From positions 1 through 64,000 of the forward strand of contig CAZSIL010000006.1 in NCBI GenBank assembly GCA_964607025.1: a stretch of DNA of 64,000 bases, written 5' to 3'. A model generated the notes under the pieces. The model was not told the origin of the DNA, ran no database searches, and saw nothing but the letters and a program-made list of their open reading frames with translations. Both the position numbers and the translations under genes were made by a program. Source of the stretch: SIG565 sp964607025. GTDB taxonomy: Bacteria > Bacillota > Clostridia > Oscillospirales > Acutalibacteraceae. Below are positions 1 through 8,558 of the stretch, piece after piece (position 1 is the first letter of the stretch; each line of letters begins with the position of its first letter).

Positions 1-374
1 CGACGAGCGCCTTTGAGACCGTATTTCTTTCTTTCCTTCATTCTCGGGTCACGAGTTAAGAAGCCGGCCTTTTTAAGCTCTGCACGAAGTTCAGCATCGT
101 ACTGTAAAAGTGCGCGGGCAACACCGTGGCGGATAGCACCTGCCTGACCGGTAACACCGCCGCCATTTACACGGCATACAATATCAAACTTATCAGCAGT
201 GCCTGTAAGGTTGAGCGGCTGACGAACGATAAGCTTGAGTGTTTCAAGACCGAAATAATCATCAATATCGCGGTCGTTAACGGTTACTTTACCTGTACCA
301 TTGTAGATACGTACACGGGCAACAGAACTTTTTCTTCTGCCGGTACCGTAAAAATAAGGTTTTCCTTCAAACAT
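1..374 (-). CDS. rpsI: 30S ribosomal protein S9 (3' end outside window)
   Basis: Protein S9 of the small ribosomal subunit; its basic C-terminal tail reaches the P-site tRNA. The visible 124 codons begin MFEGKPYFYGTGRRKSSVAR and contain the family signature around GGGVTGQAGAIRHGVARAL; the last visible residues are the basic run KERKKYGLKGARR, so only a handful of C-terminal residues lie beyond base 1. The start ATG (372-374) follows a GGGAGA-type ribosome site. It lies 17 bases after rplM on the same strand, the standard L13-S9 operon, and should be transcribed from the rplM promoter. Truncated by the window edge only. Confidence 0.97.
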   Translation of the reverse strand, partial: MFEGKPYFYGTGRRKSSVARVRIYNGTGKVTVNDRDIDDYFGLETLKLIVRQPLNLTGTADKFDIVCRVNGGGVTGQAGAIRHGVARALLQYDAELRAELKKAGFLTRDPRMKERKKYGLKGAR

Positions 375-391
375 TATTCTGTCTCCCTTCC

Positions 392-820
392 TTAATCTTC
401 GATTTTCTCAGGTTTCTGAGCTACCTGAACATAATTTTCATCGGCATAAACGTGAAGACGTGTGAGCGCCTTGCGGCCGATTGTGGTATCCGGAACCATA
501 CCTTTAACAGCGAGTTCTACTGCTAGTTCGGGACGGGTAGCCATAAGAGTTGAATATTTAACTTCCTTAAGGCCGCCGATATAACCTGTATGACGACGGT
601 AGAATTTCTGATCGAGTTTTTTACCTGTTAATACTGCTTTTGCAGCGTTGATAACTACAACGTGGTCGCCGCAGTCAACGTGGGGTGTAAATTCGGGCTT
701 TCCCTTACCGCGAAGAAGGTCCGCAATCTTAACGGCTGTACGGCCGAGCGGCTTACCTGCAGCATCTACAATATACCACTTACGCTGGATTTCAGCAGTT
801 TTTGCCATAAATGTAGACAT
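392..820 (-). CDS. rplM: 50S ribosomal protein L13
   Basis: L13 is an early-assembly protein of the large subunit. The 142-residue product (MSTFMAKTAEIQRKWYIVDA onward) has the usual family length and the conserved PLGRTAVKIADLLRGK and HVDCGDHVVVINA segments. I chose the ATG at 818-820 because GGAGGT ends six bases upstream; the reading frame stays open another 26 codons upstream, but that stretch overlaps the promoter and gives an N-terminus unlike L13. First gene of the rplM-rpsI operon. Confidence 0.97.
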   Translation of the reverse strand: MSTFMAKTAEIQRKWYIVDAAGKPLGRTAVKIADLLRGKGKPEFTPHVDCGDHVVVINAAKAVLTGKKLDQKFYRRHTGYIGGLKEVKYSTLMATRPELAVELAVKGMVPDTTIGRKALTRLHVYADENYVQVAQKPEKIED

Positions 821-854
821 AACATTACCTCCAATATTTTTTTCGTGCTTTAGT

Positions 855-883
855 ATAATACCACAAGCCATAAAGGATGTCAA
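855..883 (-). promoter_or_regulatory. Sigma-A promoter of rplM-rpsI
   Basis: On the minus strand TTGACA (878-883) and TATTAT (855-860) are separated by 17 bases. The transcript would start near base 848 and have a leader of about 28 nt, too short for an L13-binding autoregulatory leader. Confidence 0.8.
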
Positions 884-923
884 TAACTTTTTTTGCAAAA
901 ATTAATTTAAAAACTAAAATCTC

Positions 924-963
924 ATTTTTTCTCTTATTTGCTCGTTTTTTCTCTTATTTGCTC
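924..963. repeat. Two tandem 20-bp units in the rplM upstream gap
   Basis: The 20-base unit (T)6-CTCTTATTTGCTC with one leading variable base occurs twice head to tail, at 924-943 and 944-963, identical apart from the first base. It lies just upstream of the rplM promoter. No function can be assigned; it may be a binding-site pair or replication slippage. Confidence 0.7.
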
Positions 964-990
964 ATTTGCAATTTTACGAAATTCACACAT

Positions 991-1026
991 AAAAAACAGG
1001 CAAACCGCAGGGTTTGCCTGTTTTTT
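991..1026. terminator. Bidirectional-looking hairpin with A and T runs
   Basis: Stem AAAAAACAGGCAAACC (991-1006), loop GCAG, and matching arm ending in a T run at 1026. The flanking A and T runs make it a possible intrinsic terminator on either strand. It lies in the gap between the Na/Pi gene and rplM, so on the minus strand it would stop transcription coming from the Na/Pi gene toward rplM. Confidence 0.75.
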
Positions 1027-1042
1027 GTAAGGAGAAAATGAG

Positions 1043-1118
1043 TTGTGCTACTTTTTAGCACAATTAATATATAACAAATATTTGTTTAAAAACTAAAAAC
1101 CATTTGTAAACAAATATT
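1043..1118 (-). other. Two inverted repeats after the Na/Pi cotransporter gene
   Basis: TTGTGCTA (1043-1050) pairs with TAGCACAA (1056-1063) across a five-base loop, and AATATTTGTTT (1077-1087) pairs with AAACAAATATT (1108-1118). The second hairpin overlaps the stop codon of the Na/Pi gene. They may act in mRNA 3' end stability together with the terminator at 991-1026; no function is proven. Confidence 0.4.
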
Positions 1119-2868
1119 AAACTGTGTATTTTTTAGAATAGCTATCAAACTCGCCGAGATACTGTGCATTTTCGCCCGATTTGATTTTTCGCAAATATTT
1201 ATGAGCATCCTGCTTGTCCCCACGCACCTGAATTGTGGAAACCGCAATATTTGAACAGTGGTCGGAAATACGCTCATAGTTTGTGATCAAATCGTTAAAT
1301 ACAAAGCCGAGTTCGATTGTGCATTTGCCTTCTTGCAAACGCAATACATGGCGCTCACGAAGTGTATTTTTAAGATTATCGATAACCTCTTCAAGCGGTT
1401 CCACTTCGGCAGCCAATGCTACATCGTTACTATTAAACGAATCAACCGTTATGCTGAGAATTTCGGTAACAGCGGCAGAAATAACACTAAGTTCAGTTTT
1501 TGCTTTATTAGAAAATACGATTTTCTTGGAGTGAATTTCTTCGGCGGCGTCAACGAGGTTTACCGCATGGTCGGAAATACGTTCAAAGTCACCGATTGAA
1601 TGGAGAAGCCGTCCGACTTCGTGAGAGTCGCTATCCGATAAATCACAACCGCTGAGTTTCACAAGGTAGGTACCAAGCTTATCTTCATAGCGGTCGATAA
1701 CGCTTTCGGTTTCACGTATAGCCGTCGCTTTTTCTTCGGAATAGTTATCGAGAAGCGCCACTGCATCACGGTAGGAAGAAAGTGTGAGTTTAGCCATTTC
1801 TTCTACTCTGCGCTTGCACTCGCTAATCGCAATAGCGGGTGTAGCAATAAGGCGCTGATCAAGAAATACAGTATGCTTATCCTCGGAGTTCCCCTTATCC
1901 GGAACAACAACTTGGCAGAATTTAATAAGAAGTTTTTTAAACGGAAGGAGAATAATTGTATTAATAGCATTAAATAACGTATGAACGATAGCAACCCCAA
2001 CCATAGCAATTTCAGCGCCCAAAACAGAAACACCAAAAGCTTTCATAATATACATTATTATCATACAAACAACCGAGCCGAAAACATTTACCGAGCAATG
2101 CATTACTACAACTCGCTTAGCGGCTTTGTTGGTGCCGATACTACCGATTAATGCGGTAACACAGGTACCGATATTAGCGCCGAGAACCAATGGGATTGCC
2201 ATTTCCCAAGTGATACCTCCTGCAAGAGCCAACGCCTGAACGATACCGATGGTAGCGGCAGATGACTGGATAACACCTGTGAAAGCGGTTGAAATCAAAA
2301 GAGCTACAATGGGGCTTTTAAGGGTTGCTAAAAAACTATCAAATCCCGGGATGGTGCGAACGCTAACCATAGAATCGCTCATAAGGTCCATACCGCAAAT
2401 AAGTATAGCAAAGCCAATGAAGATGTTACCAAGTTGTTTTTTGTTTTCGTTTTTTGAAATCATCTGCATTGCAATACCAATGAAAGCAAGCACAGGCGCA
2501 AAAAAACTCGGATTCAAAAGCTCAATATACCATTTACCCTCAATACCTGCAAGACTCAAAATCCAAGCGGTCAGGGTGGTGCCAACATTTGAGCCCATAA
2601 TAAGACCAAATGTGTTATTGAAATTAAGAAGACCTGAGTTTACAAGACCGACAAGCATTACGGTAAAAGCAGAAGAAGACTGAATTGCAACCGTAACTCC
2701 GGCGCCTAAAAAGAAACCTAAAAAGTCGTTTGCGGTGACCTTTTTCATGGTTCTCTCAAGTCCGCCGCCAGCCATTGTTTCAAGGCCACCCGACATAACG
2801 TTCATACCGAAGAGGAAAAACGTAAGCCCTAAAATAAGCGGGATTATCATGTTATTAACAATTTCCAT
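1117..2868 (-). CDS. Na/Pi cotransporter family protein with PhoU domain
   Basis: Membrane importer of the Na+/phosphate cotransporter II (NptA/YjbB) family, 583 residues. The N-terminal half (about 1-310) is hydrophobic with the duplicated family core: AIQSSSAFTV near residue 60 and VIQSSAATIGIVQAL near 200, the QSS motifs that line the substrate site. From about 340 to 550 there are two helical PhoU-like repeats (for example LLHSIGDFERISDHAVN and FNDLITNYERISDHCSN), thought to couple transport to phosphate status. GGAGGT five bases before ATG 2868 fixes the start. It lies 64 bases downstream of glyS on the same strand and may share its transcript. Confidence 0.93.
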   Translation of the reverse strand: MEIVNNMIIPLILGLTFFLFGMNVMSGGLETMAGGGLERTMKKVTANDFLGFFLGAGVTVAIQSSSAFTVMLVGLVNSGLLNFNNTFGLIMGSNVGTTLTAWILSLAGIEGKWYIELLNPSFFAPVLAFIGIAMQMISKNENKKQLGNIFIGFAILICGMDLMSDSMVSVRTIPGFDSFLATLKSPIVALLISTAFTGVIQSSAATIGIVQALALAGGITWEMAIPLVLGANIGTCVTALIGSIGTNKAAKRVVVMHCSVNVFGSVVCMIIMYIMKAFGVSVLGAEIAMVGVAIVHTLFNAINTIILLPFKKLLIKFCQVVVPDKGNSEDKHTVFLDQRLIATPAIAISECKRRVEEMAKLTLSSYRDAVALLDNYSEEKATAIRETESVIDRYEDKLGTYLVKLSGCDLSDSDSHEVGRLLHSIGDFERISDHAVNLVDAAEEIHSKKIVFSNKAKTELSVISAAVTEILSITVDSFNSNDVALAAEVEPLEEVIDNLKNTLRERHVLRLQEGKCTIELGFVFNDLITNYERISDHCSNIAVSTIQVRGDKQDAHKYLRKIKSGENAQYLGEFDSYSKKYTV

Positions 2869-2932
2869 ATTTAACCTCCGTAATTTATATTTTACGGCTG
2901 GGTTTGGTTAAGGTTTCCCCAAATCCCCAACA

Positions 2933-4324
2933 TTAAAATTCTATTACTTTTTCAATATAAGCTTCGAGTTCAGTTATCGGGATACGTTTTTGCTCCATTG
3001 TATCGCGGTCGCGAACGGTTACGCAACCGTCCGTTTCGGAATCAAAGTCGTAGGTAATACAAATCGGAGTACCAATTTCATCTTCTCTGCGGTAGCGTTT
3101 ACCGATAGAGCCCGTTTCATCAAAGTCAATCATAAATTTCTTGGAAAGTTTTCTGTAAATTTCCAAAGCAGGTTCGCTGAGCTTTTTAGAAAGCGGAAGA
3201 ACTGCCGCCTTGAAGGGTGCGAGAGCAGGGTGGAAATGCATAACCGTACGAACATCACCCTTTTCATCGACTTCTTCATCATAAGCATCACAAAGGAAGG
3301 CGAGTGTTACACGGTCAGCGCCCAAGGACGGCTCAACAACGTAAGGAGTATATTTTTCGTTTGTTTCCTGGTCAAAATAGGTCATATCTTCGCCCGAGTG
3401 CTTTGTGTGTTGTGATAAATCGTAATCGGTGCGGTCAGCAACACCCCAAAGTTCACCCCAACCGAACGGGAATAAAAATTCAAAGTCGGTAGTGGCTTTC
3501 GAATAGAAGCAAAGTTCTTCTTTGTCGTGATCACGAAGACGTAAATTTTCTTCGCGGATACCAAGCCCTAGCAACCAATCTCTGCAGAAGGAACGCCAGT
3601 AATTGAACCACTCAAGGTCAGTTCCCGGTTTGCAGAAAAACTCGAGCTCCATTTGTTCAAATTCACGGATACGGAAAATAAAGTTACCGGGGGTAATTTC
3701 ATTACGGAAGGATTTACCTATTTGGCAAACACCAAAAGGCAATTTTCTACGGGTGGTTCTTTGAATATTTTTAAAGTTTACAAAGATACCCTGTGCGGTT
3801 TCGGGACGCATATAAAGAACGGAAGATGAGTCTTCGGTAACGCCCTGGAAGGTTTTAAACATAAGGTTAAATTTGCGGATATCGGTAAAGTCACGCGAGC
3901 CGCAAGAAGGACAGGTGATACCTTTTTCCTTTATGTATGAAAGCATCTGCTCATCAGACCAACCCGCAGGGTTGTCGTTAAGTCCGTTTTCGGCTACAAA
4001 ATCTTCGATAAGTTTATCGGCGCGGTGTCTGGTTTTACATACCTTACAGTCCATAAGCGGATCTGAGAAACCGCCCAGGTGACCTGATGCCACCCAAGTT
4101 TCAGGATTCATAAGAATTGCGCTGTCAAGACCTACGTTGTACTCGTTTTCTTGAACGAACTTTTTCCACCAGGCACGCTTAACGTTATTTTTAAGCTCAA
4201 CGCCTAGGGGACCGTAATCCCACGAGTTTGCTAGTCCGCCGTATATTTCACTGCCCGGATACACAAAGCCGCGTCCCTTAGCAAGATTTACGATTTTTTC
4301 CATTGTTTTGTCGTTATTATTCAT
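2933..4324 (-). CDS. glyS: Glycyl-tRNA synthetase, alpha2 type
   Basis: Class II aminoacyl-tRNA synthetase that charges tRNA-Gly; a single 463-residue chain of the homodimeric kind (GRS1), not the alpha/beta pair. Visible are the N-terminal KGRGFVYPGSEIYGG, motif 2 around FRNEITPGNFIFRIREFEQME, a zinc-type CKVCKTRHRADK...CPSCGSRD insertion near residues 110-165, and the C-terminal anticodon-binding domain starting near LAPFKAAVLPL. I place the start at ATG 4322-4324, eight bases after GGAGGT; a longer open frame upstream runs over the promoter. No T-box motif is visible in its short leader. Confidence 0.95.
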   Translation of the reverse strand: MNNNDKTMEKIVNLAKGRGFVYPGSEIYGGLANSWDYGPLGVELKNNVKRAWWKKFVQENEYNVGLDSAILMNPETWVASGHLGGFSDPLMDCKVCKTRHRADKLIEDFVAENGLNDNPAGWSDEQMLSYIKEKGITCPSCGSRDFTDIRKFNLMFKTFQGVTEDSSSVLYMRPETAQGIFVNFKNIQRTTRRKLPFGVCQIGKSFRNEITPGNFIFRIREFEQMELEFFCKPGTDLEWFNYWRSFCRDWLLGLGIREENLRLRDHDKEELCFYSKATTDFEFLFPFGWGELWGVADRTDYDLSQHTKHSGEDMTYFDQETNEKYTPYVVEPSLGADRVTLAFLCDAYDEEVDEKGDVRTVMHFHPALAPFKAAVLPLSKKLSEPALEIYRKLSKKFMIDFDETGSIGKRYRREDEIGTPICITYDFDSETDGCVTVRDRDTMEQKRIPITELEAYIEKVIEF

Positions 4325-4364
4325 TATATGAAACCTCCGTAAACGCCACAATCTTCTATTATAG

Positions 4365-4393
4365 ATTTTACAAAATTTAGCACCAAAAGTCAA
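4365..4393 (-). promoter_or_regulatory. Probable promoter of glyS
   Basis: On the minus strand TTGACT (4388-4393) and TAAAAT (4365-4370) are 17 bases apart, giving a leader of about 35 nt before the glyS start. It is divergent from the promoter at 4429-4457. Confidence 0.6.
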
Positions 4394-4428
4394 TTAAAAA
4401 TACCGGCTTAGTAATTTTTTTGAAAATC

Positions 4429-4457
4429 TTGACATATTTAATGCCGTATTATATACT
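4429..4457 (+). promoter_or_regulatory. Consensus sigma-A promoter for the two small genes
   Basis: TTGACA (4429-4434), 17-base spacer, TATACT (4452-4457). The start would be near 4464, 30 bases before the ATG at 4494, which is itself preceded by GAGGAGG. The strength suggests abundant expression of the two small downstream proteins. Confidence 0.85.
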
Positions 4458-4493
4458 AAATAAGTACATAATAACTATTGAGGAGGAAAAATT

Positions 4494-4757
4494 ATGGCTT
4501 ATAAATTACAGCTTCACGATATAGATTTTAAGGATTTTATCCAAGCAGTAGACGCTTGTCGTGGCGATGTTTTTCTTGAAACCGAAGAAGGCGACGTGCT
4601 TAATCTTAAATCAAAGCTTTGTCAAATAATGGGCTTATCAAATGTGTTAAAGGGTGCGAGTGTTGCAGAAGCCACGGTTCGTTGCGCCAACCCTGAGGAT
4701 GAAACCATTTTATTCCGTTTCAACCTTTACGGCGAAAAGCCCGAAAAGCAAAACTAA
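4494..4757 (+). CDS. Conserved small protein, function unknown
   Basis: 87-residue soluble protein beginning MAYKLQLHDIDFKDFIQAVD. It alternates charged and hydrophobic stretches with no membrane segment or signal peptide. Similar short proteins occur in clostridia, where they have sometimes been labelled polyA polymerase without real homology; I recognise the style (a -GDVFLETEEGDVLNLKSKL- core) but no known activity. It follows a strong promoter and GAGGAGG ribosome site, and is followed after 20 bases by a second small gene, so the two probably form an operon ending at the terminator at 5067-5098. Confidence 0.85.
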   Translation: MAYKLQLHDIDFKDFIQAVDACRGDVFLETEEGDVLNLKSKLCQIMGLSNVLKGASVAEATVRCANPEDETILFRFNLYGEKPEKQN

Positions 4758-4777
4758 TTAGTTTAAGGAGAAAAAAG

Positions 4778-5062
4778 ATGGCTGAATTTTTGACCTATAA
4801 GGGAAAACCTTTAGTACGACACGGCAACGAAATTTACTACGGCGATATGTCGGAAAAATACGTGATCAAGCTGGAGATTTTATCCACAAAAAAAGAAAAC
4901 GATATTGAAAGCGCCGATAAAGTTAAGGTATTGTTATTACACAGTGATACCGAACTTGATATGAAAAAACGCGTAATCAAGACAAGCGAAAAAACAGGGC
5001 TTTACGAAGCGATGGATATCGGCGCAATCTGGCTTGAAAGAGAGCTTAAAAAAGATAATTAA
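4778..5062 (+). CDS. Conserved small protein, function unknown
   Basis: 94 residues, MAEFLTYKGKPLVRHGNEIY onward, rich in Lys/Glu with predicted beta strands in the first half; no signal peptide, membrane segment or metal motif. AAGGAG lies seven bases before the ATG. Co-transcribed with the 87-residue protein upstream and terminated directly after its stop. Proteins of this look are found in many clostridia next to the preceding gene type, but I can name no function. Confidence 0.85.
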   Translation: MAEFLTYKGKPLVRHGNEIYYGDMSEKYVIKLEILSTKKENDIESADKVKVLLLHSDTELDMKKRVIKTSEKTGLYEAMDIGAIWLERELKKDN

Positions 5063-5066
5063 ACAA

Positions 5067-5098
5067 AAAAAGAACCGTTCTTCCGAACGGTTCTTTTT
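5067..5098. terminator. Bidirectional terminator between convergent genes
   Basis: Stem AAAAAGAACCGTTC (5067-5080), loop TTCC, GAACGGTTCTTTTT (5085-5098). It sits between the small-protein operon on the plus strand and uppP on the minus strand and can end both. Confidence 0.9.
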
Positions 5099-5104
5099 AT
5101 TATT

Positions 5105-5950
5105 CTATACCAATGCGAAATACAGCAAAACAGCGATACCAAGCGCTATACGGTAATAACCGAAAGCGGCAAAACTGTTTTTCTTCACAAAACCGAGTAA
5201 AAATTTAATTGCTAAAAGGGATACAACAAACGAGGTTATCATACCTGCCGCCAAAATTACAATTTCGATACCTGTATATTGGAAGCCGAAATCAAGCACC
5301 TTTAAAAGTGATGCTCCAAACATGGTAGGAACAGCTAAATAAAAACTGAATTCCGCTGCCACAGTACGCGAAATGCCTATAAGCATTGCACCGAGTATAG
5401 TCGAACCTGAACGCGAGGTGCCCGGTATTACGGCAAGTGCCTGAAAGCAACCTATTAAAAATGCAGTCTTATAGGAAAGCGTCTGCATAGTGGCGATTCT
5501 GGGGGCTTTGTTTTTATTGATGGCTTCAATTACTATAAACGCAATACCATAAACGATAAGTGCTATCGATACGGTTTTGTAGTTAAAGAACAATTCATCA
5601 ATTTTATCTTCAAAAGGCAGTGCCACCAAAACGGTCGGGATACAAGCCACTATAACTTTAAGCCAAATACTTACCGACTGTTTCTTGATGCCGCAAATAT
5701 TATGTACGTTTATGATACCTGCACTATCTTTCCTTGTGGTAAAGGGCCAAAGTTTGTTCCAGAACAATAAAATTACTGCAAAAATTGCGCCAAGCTGAAT
5801 TACAACATTGAACATTTCAAGGAACGCATCAGACACACCGAGTTTTATAAACTCATCGGCTAAAATCAGGTGACCCGTGCTCGATATAGGCAACCACTCG
5901 GTAATACCTTCGATAATACCAAGCAGTATCGCTTTAAAAACATCTATCAT
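5105..5950 (-). CDS. uppP: Undecaprenyl-diphosphatase UppP (BacA)
   Basis: Integral membrane phosphatase that converts undecaprenyl diphosphate to the monophosphate, recycling the lipid carrier of wall synthesis; overproduction gives bacitracin resistance. The 281-residue chain has the two family signatures, GIIEGITEWLPISSTGHL near residue 11 and PGTSRSGSTI near 175, plus about eight hydrophobic segments. AGGAGATGG precedes the ATG at 5950. It is followed by the shared terminator at 5067-5098 and stands alone. Context with flippase and mre genes in the window fits wall growth. Confidence 0.95.
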   Translation of the reverse strand: MIDVFKAILLGIIEGITEWLPISSTGHLILADEFIKLGVSDAFLEMFNVVIQLGAIFAVILLFWNKLWPFTTRKDSAGIINVHNICGIKKQSVSIWLKVIVACIPTVLVALPFEDKIDELFFNYKTVSIALIVYGIAFIVIEAINKNKAPRIATMQTLSYKTAFLIGCFQALAVIPGTSRSGSTILGAMLIGISRTVAAEFSFYLAVPTMFGASLLKVLDFGFQYTGIEIVILAAGMITSFVVSLLAIKFLLGFVKKNSFAAFGYYRIALGIAVLLYFALV

Positions 5951-6011
5951 AAGAAACCATCTCCTTTAAAGAGTGTTTTATGATTTTAACACAAAACACG
6001 CTAAAAGTAAA

Positions 6012-7436
6012 TCATTTTATTAACATACTTTTATAAAGCTTTATATATTCCCCTGCTGATTTAGCCCAGCTGTTATCACATTCCATAGCGCGTTTTTTAA
6101 GGGTATTCCAACCGTCGCGGTTAGAATAATAACCCTCGAGGGCGCGCCAAACGGCATTTTCCATATCGTGAGCATTATAAATTTTAAAGGTAAAACCGTT
6201 ACCTTCCCCGTCACCCGAGTCGCGAATTGTATCGTTAAGTCCTCCCGTTTGCCGTACAATCGGAATTGTGCCGTAACGAAGCGCCACCATTTGCGCGAGT
6301 CCGCACGGCTCACTCTTGCTTGGCATTAAGAAAATATCGGCACCCGCGTATATCTTGTGGGCAAGTTCGGGGATAAAGCCCGTGCGAAGAGCCACTTTGT
6401 GTGGATATTTTGCCGCCATTTCAGAGAAAAACTGCTCGTATTTCCATTCACCCGAACCAAGAATTACAACCTGAACGTTACTATTTGCAATTTCCTCAAA
6501 AACGTGTTGCACCAAATCAAAGCCCTTGTGGTCAACAAGACGGGAAACTATGCCGATAACGGCGGTATCACGGTTTTCGGGCAGTCCCATTTCTCGTTGC
6601 AAACCGAGTTTGTTGGCTTCTTTGCCCGACATATCATCAGCAGAAAACGGCGCAAATATCATCGGGTCTTTTTCGGGGTTATAAACATCATAATCGATAC
6701 CATTTACAATACCGGTTAGTTTATGCGACAGATGGCGCAAAATACCGTCAAGCCCGTGAGCATAATATGAGTCCATTATTTCGTGGGCATAGGTCGGCGA
6801 TACGGTTGAAATTTTATCCGACGCACAAAATGCGCCTTTCATAAAGTTTACGCAACCGTCAAAATCAAGTACCTTCTCATCATCTATAGGCATACCGAGA
6901 ACGTCCCCCAATATCTCATAGCCATATTTACCCTGATATTGTATATTATGAACTGTATAAAGGGTTTTAATATCACGATAGAAGTCATTATCGCGGTAAA
7001 AAGAGTTAAGATAAATCGGAACCATTGCGGTCTGCCAGTCGTTACAATGAATAACGTCGGGCTTAAAGTCAATATGCGGTAAAATCTCAAGCACGGCACG
7101 AGAAAAAAATGCAAATCTCTCGGCATCATCATAATGGCCGTAAAGACCGTCGCGCTTAAAATAATACTGGTTATCGATAAAGTAGTAAATAACACCGTCA
7201 CGCTTTGCTTCAAAAATGCCGCAATACTGTCTGCGCCAGGAAACAGGCACAGTAATAGACGTTATAAACTTCATCTCGTTTTTTAATTCTTCTTTAATAC
7301 TGCTGTAAAGCGGTAGCACCACGCGACAACCTATAAGGCGGCGGCGAAGCGCTTTGGGAAGAGCTCCTGCAACGTCGGCAAGTCCACCCGACATAGCAAA
7401 AGGATACGCTTCACTTGCGGCATATAAAACTTTCAT
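6012..7436 (-). CDS. glgA: Glycogen synthase GlgA
   Basis: ADP-glucose-dependent glycosyltransferase family 5 enzyme that elongates alpha-1,4-glucan. The 474 residues show the GT5 start VLYAASEAYPFAMSGGLADV and the C-terminal SKSEPCGLAQM motif with the catalytic glutamate, then GGLNDTI. The usual KTGGL lysine of the ADP-glucose site is a methionine here (AMSGGL); substitution at this place is seen in clostridial homologues as far as I recall, so activity is still likely. Last gene of the glgB-C-D-A operon, starting three bases after the glgD stop. Confidence 0.94.
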   Translation of the reverse strand: MKVLYAASEAYPFAMSGGLADVAGALPKALRRRLIGCRVVLPLYSSIKEELKNEMKFITSITVPVSWRRQYCGIFEAKRDGVIYYFIDNQYYFKRDGLYGHYDDAERFAFFSRAVLEILPHIDFKPDVIHCNDWQTAMVPIYLNSFYRDNDFYRDIKTLYTVHNIQYQGKYGYEILGDVLGMPIDDEKVLDFDGCVNFMKGAFCASDKISTVSPTYAHEIMDSYYAHGLDGILRHLSHKLTGIVNGIDYDVYNPEKDPMIFAPFSADDMSGKEANKLGLQREMGLPENRDTAVIGIVSRLVDHKGFDLVQHVFEEIANSNVQVVILGSGEWKYEQFFSEMAAKYPHKVALRTGFIPELAHKIYAGADIFLMPSKSEPCGLAQMVALRYGTIPIVRQTGGLNDTIRDSGDGEGNGFTFKIYNAHDMENAVWRALEGYYSNRDGWNTLKKRAMECDNSWAKSAGEYIKLYKSMLIK

Positions 7437-7439
7437 AAA

Positions 7440-8558
7440 CTATATTTCCTTTCCTTTGCCAATGAATACATATTTTTTGTCGGTACCCATAAGCGTAACG
7501 CCATCGGATATCCGCACACCCTTATCAGCAGTTACGTTTTTAAGTACAGAATTTTTACCTACTTTTGTACCTTGCATAAGTATACAGTTTTCAATAGCAG
7601 CTCCTTTTTCTACCGTAACACCGCGGAAAAGAATACTGTTTTTAACAGTACCTTCAATAACACAACCGTTACCTATAAGCGAGTTTTCTACTGCGGCAGA
7701 AATGCCGTAACGTGTCGGCATATCGTCACGCGTTTTTGTGTAAACAGGACGGTCAGTGTTAAATAACTCACGGCGGACATCCGTTTCAAGCAACCGTTTA
7801 CTGATGGTAACGTAACTGTCGGCGCTATCAATAACCTCGGCGAAGGTATCAACACTATAGGCGAGCATTTTCATCCTGCCAACCTTGGGTATAAATACGT
7901 CGCGCGTAAGACTCACCGAACTTTTGCGAGAAGCCGAAATTATCCAGTCAATTAACAGTTCTCGCTTAATAACGAATATATCGAGCGAAAAATTAACGTC
8001 TTCCTGCCTCTTTTCTGCAGTTTCAATATTGGTAACCCAATTATCATTATCGGTTTCGAGAATCATAATATCCTTTTCATTAAAAGGTAATCTACCCGTT
8101 TTACAGGCAACAGTAACGTCGGCACCGCTTAATTTATGGCGGTTAATCATATCTTCAACATCGATATTGCTTACCACGTCGGCGTCGCACATAACAACGT
8201 ATTCTTCAGTGCTGCGTTCCAAAAAGGTCATAATTCCCGCTAAAGCATCAACGTGTCCGCGGAAAATATTCATTTTATAACTGCTATATGGCGGCAAAAT
8301 AAATATACCGCCGTTTTTACGGTCAAGGTCCCAAGACTTGCCCGAGCCCAAATGGTCCATCAATGACTGATAGTTTTCTCTCGTTATTATACCCACCTTT
8401 GAAATACCGGCGTTTACAAGGTTAGAGAGCGAAAAATCAACAAGGCGGTATCTTCCGCCAAAGGGAATAGATGCCATTGAACGTTTTTCGGTAAGCTCAC
8501 TAATTAAATTGTCGTGCACGTTTGCAAAAATAATTCCTAAAGCACTGTTTGTAATCAT
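7440..8558 (-). CDS. glgD: GlgD, regulatory homologue of ADP-glucose pyrophosphorylase
   Basis: 372-residue nucleotidyltransferase-fold protein with a C-terminal left-handed beta-helix (repeats such as NSLIGNGCVIEGTVKNSILF). In Firmicutes GlgD forms a heterotetramer with GlgC and tunes it. Its N-terminus reads GIIFANVHDNLISELTEKRS where the catalytic subunit has the GGxGxRL nucleotide loop, so on its own it is probably not catalytic. Its ATG overlaps the glgC stop in an ATGA junction (8555-8558), which implies translational coupling. Confidence 0.92.
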   Translation of the reverse strand: MITNSALGIIFANVHDNLISELTEKRSMASIPFGGRYRLVDFSLSNLVNAGISKVGIITRENYQSLMDHLGSGKSWDLDRKNGGIFILPPYSSYKMNIFRGHVDALAGIMTFLERSTEEYVVMCDADVVSNIDVEDMINRHKLSGADVTVACKTGRLPFNEKDIMILETDNDNWVTNIETAEKRQEDVNFSLDIFVIKRELLIDWIISASRKSSVSLTRDVFIPKVGRMKMLAYSVDTFAEVIDSADSYVTISKRLLETDVRRELFNTDRPVYTKTRDDMPTRYGISAAVENSLIGNGCVIEGTVKNSILFRGVTVEKGAAIENCILMQGTKVGKNSVLKNVTADKGVRISDGVTLMGTDKKYVFIGKGKEI

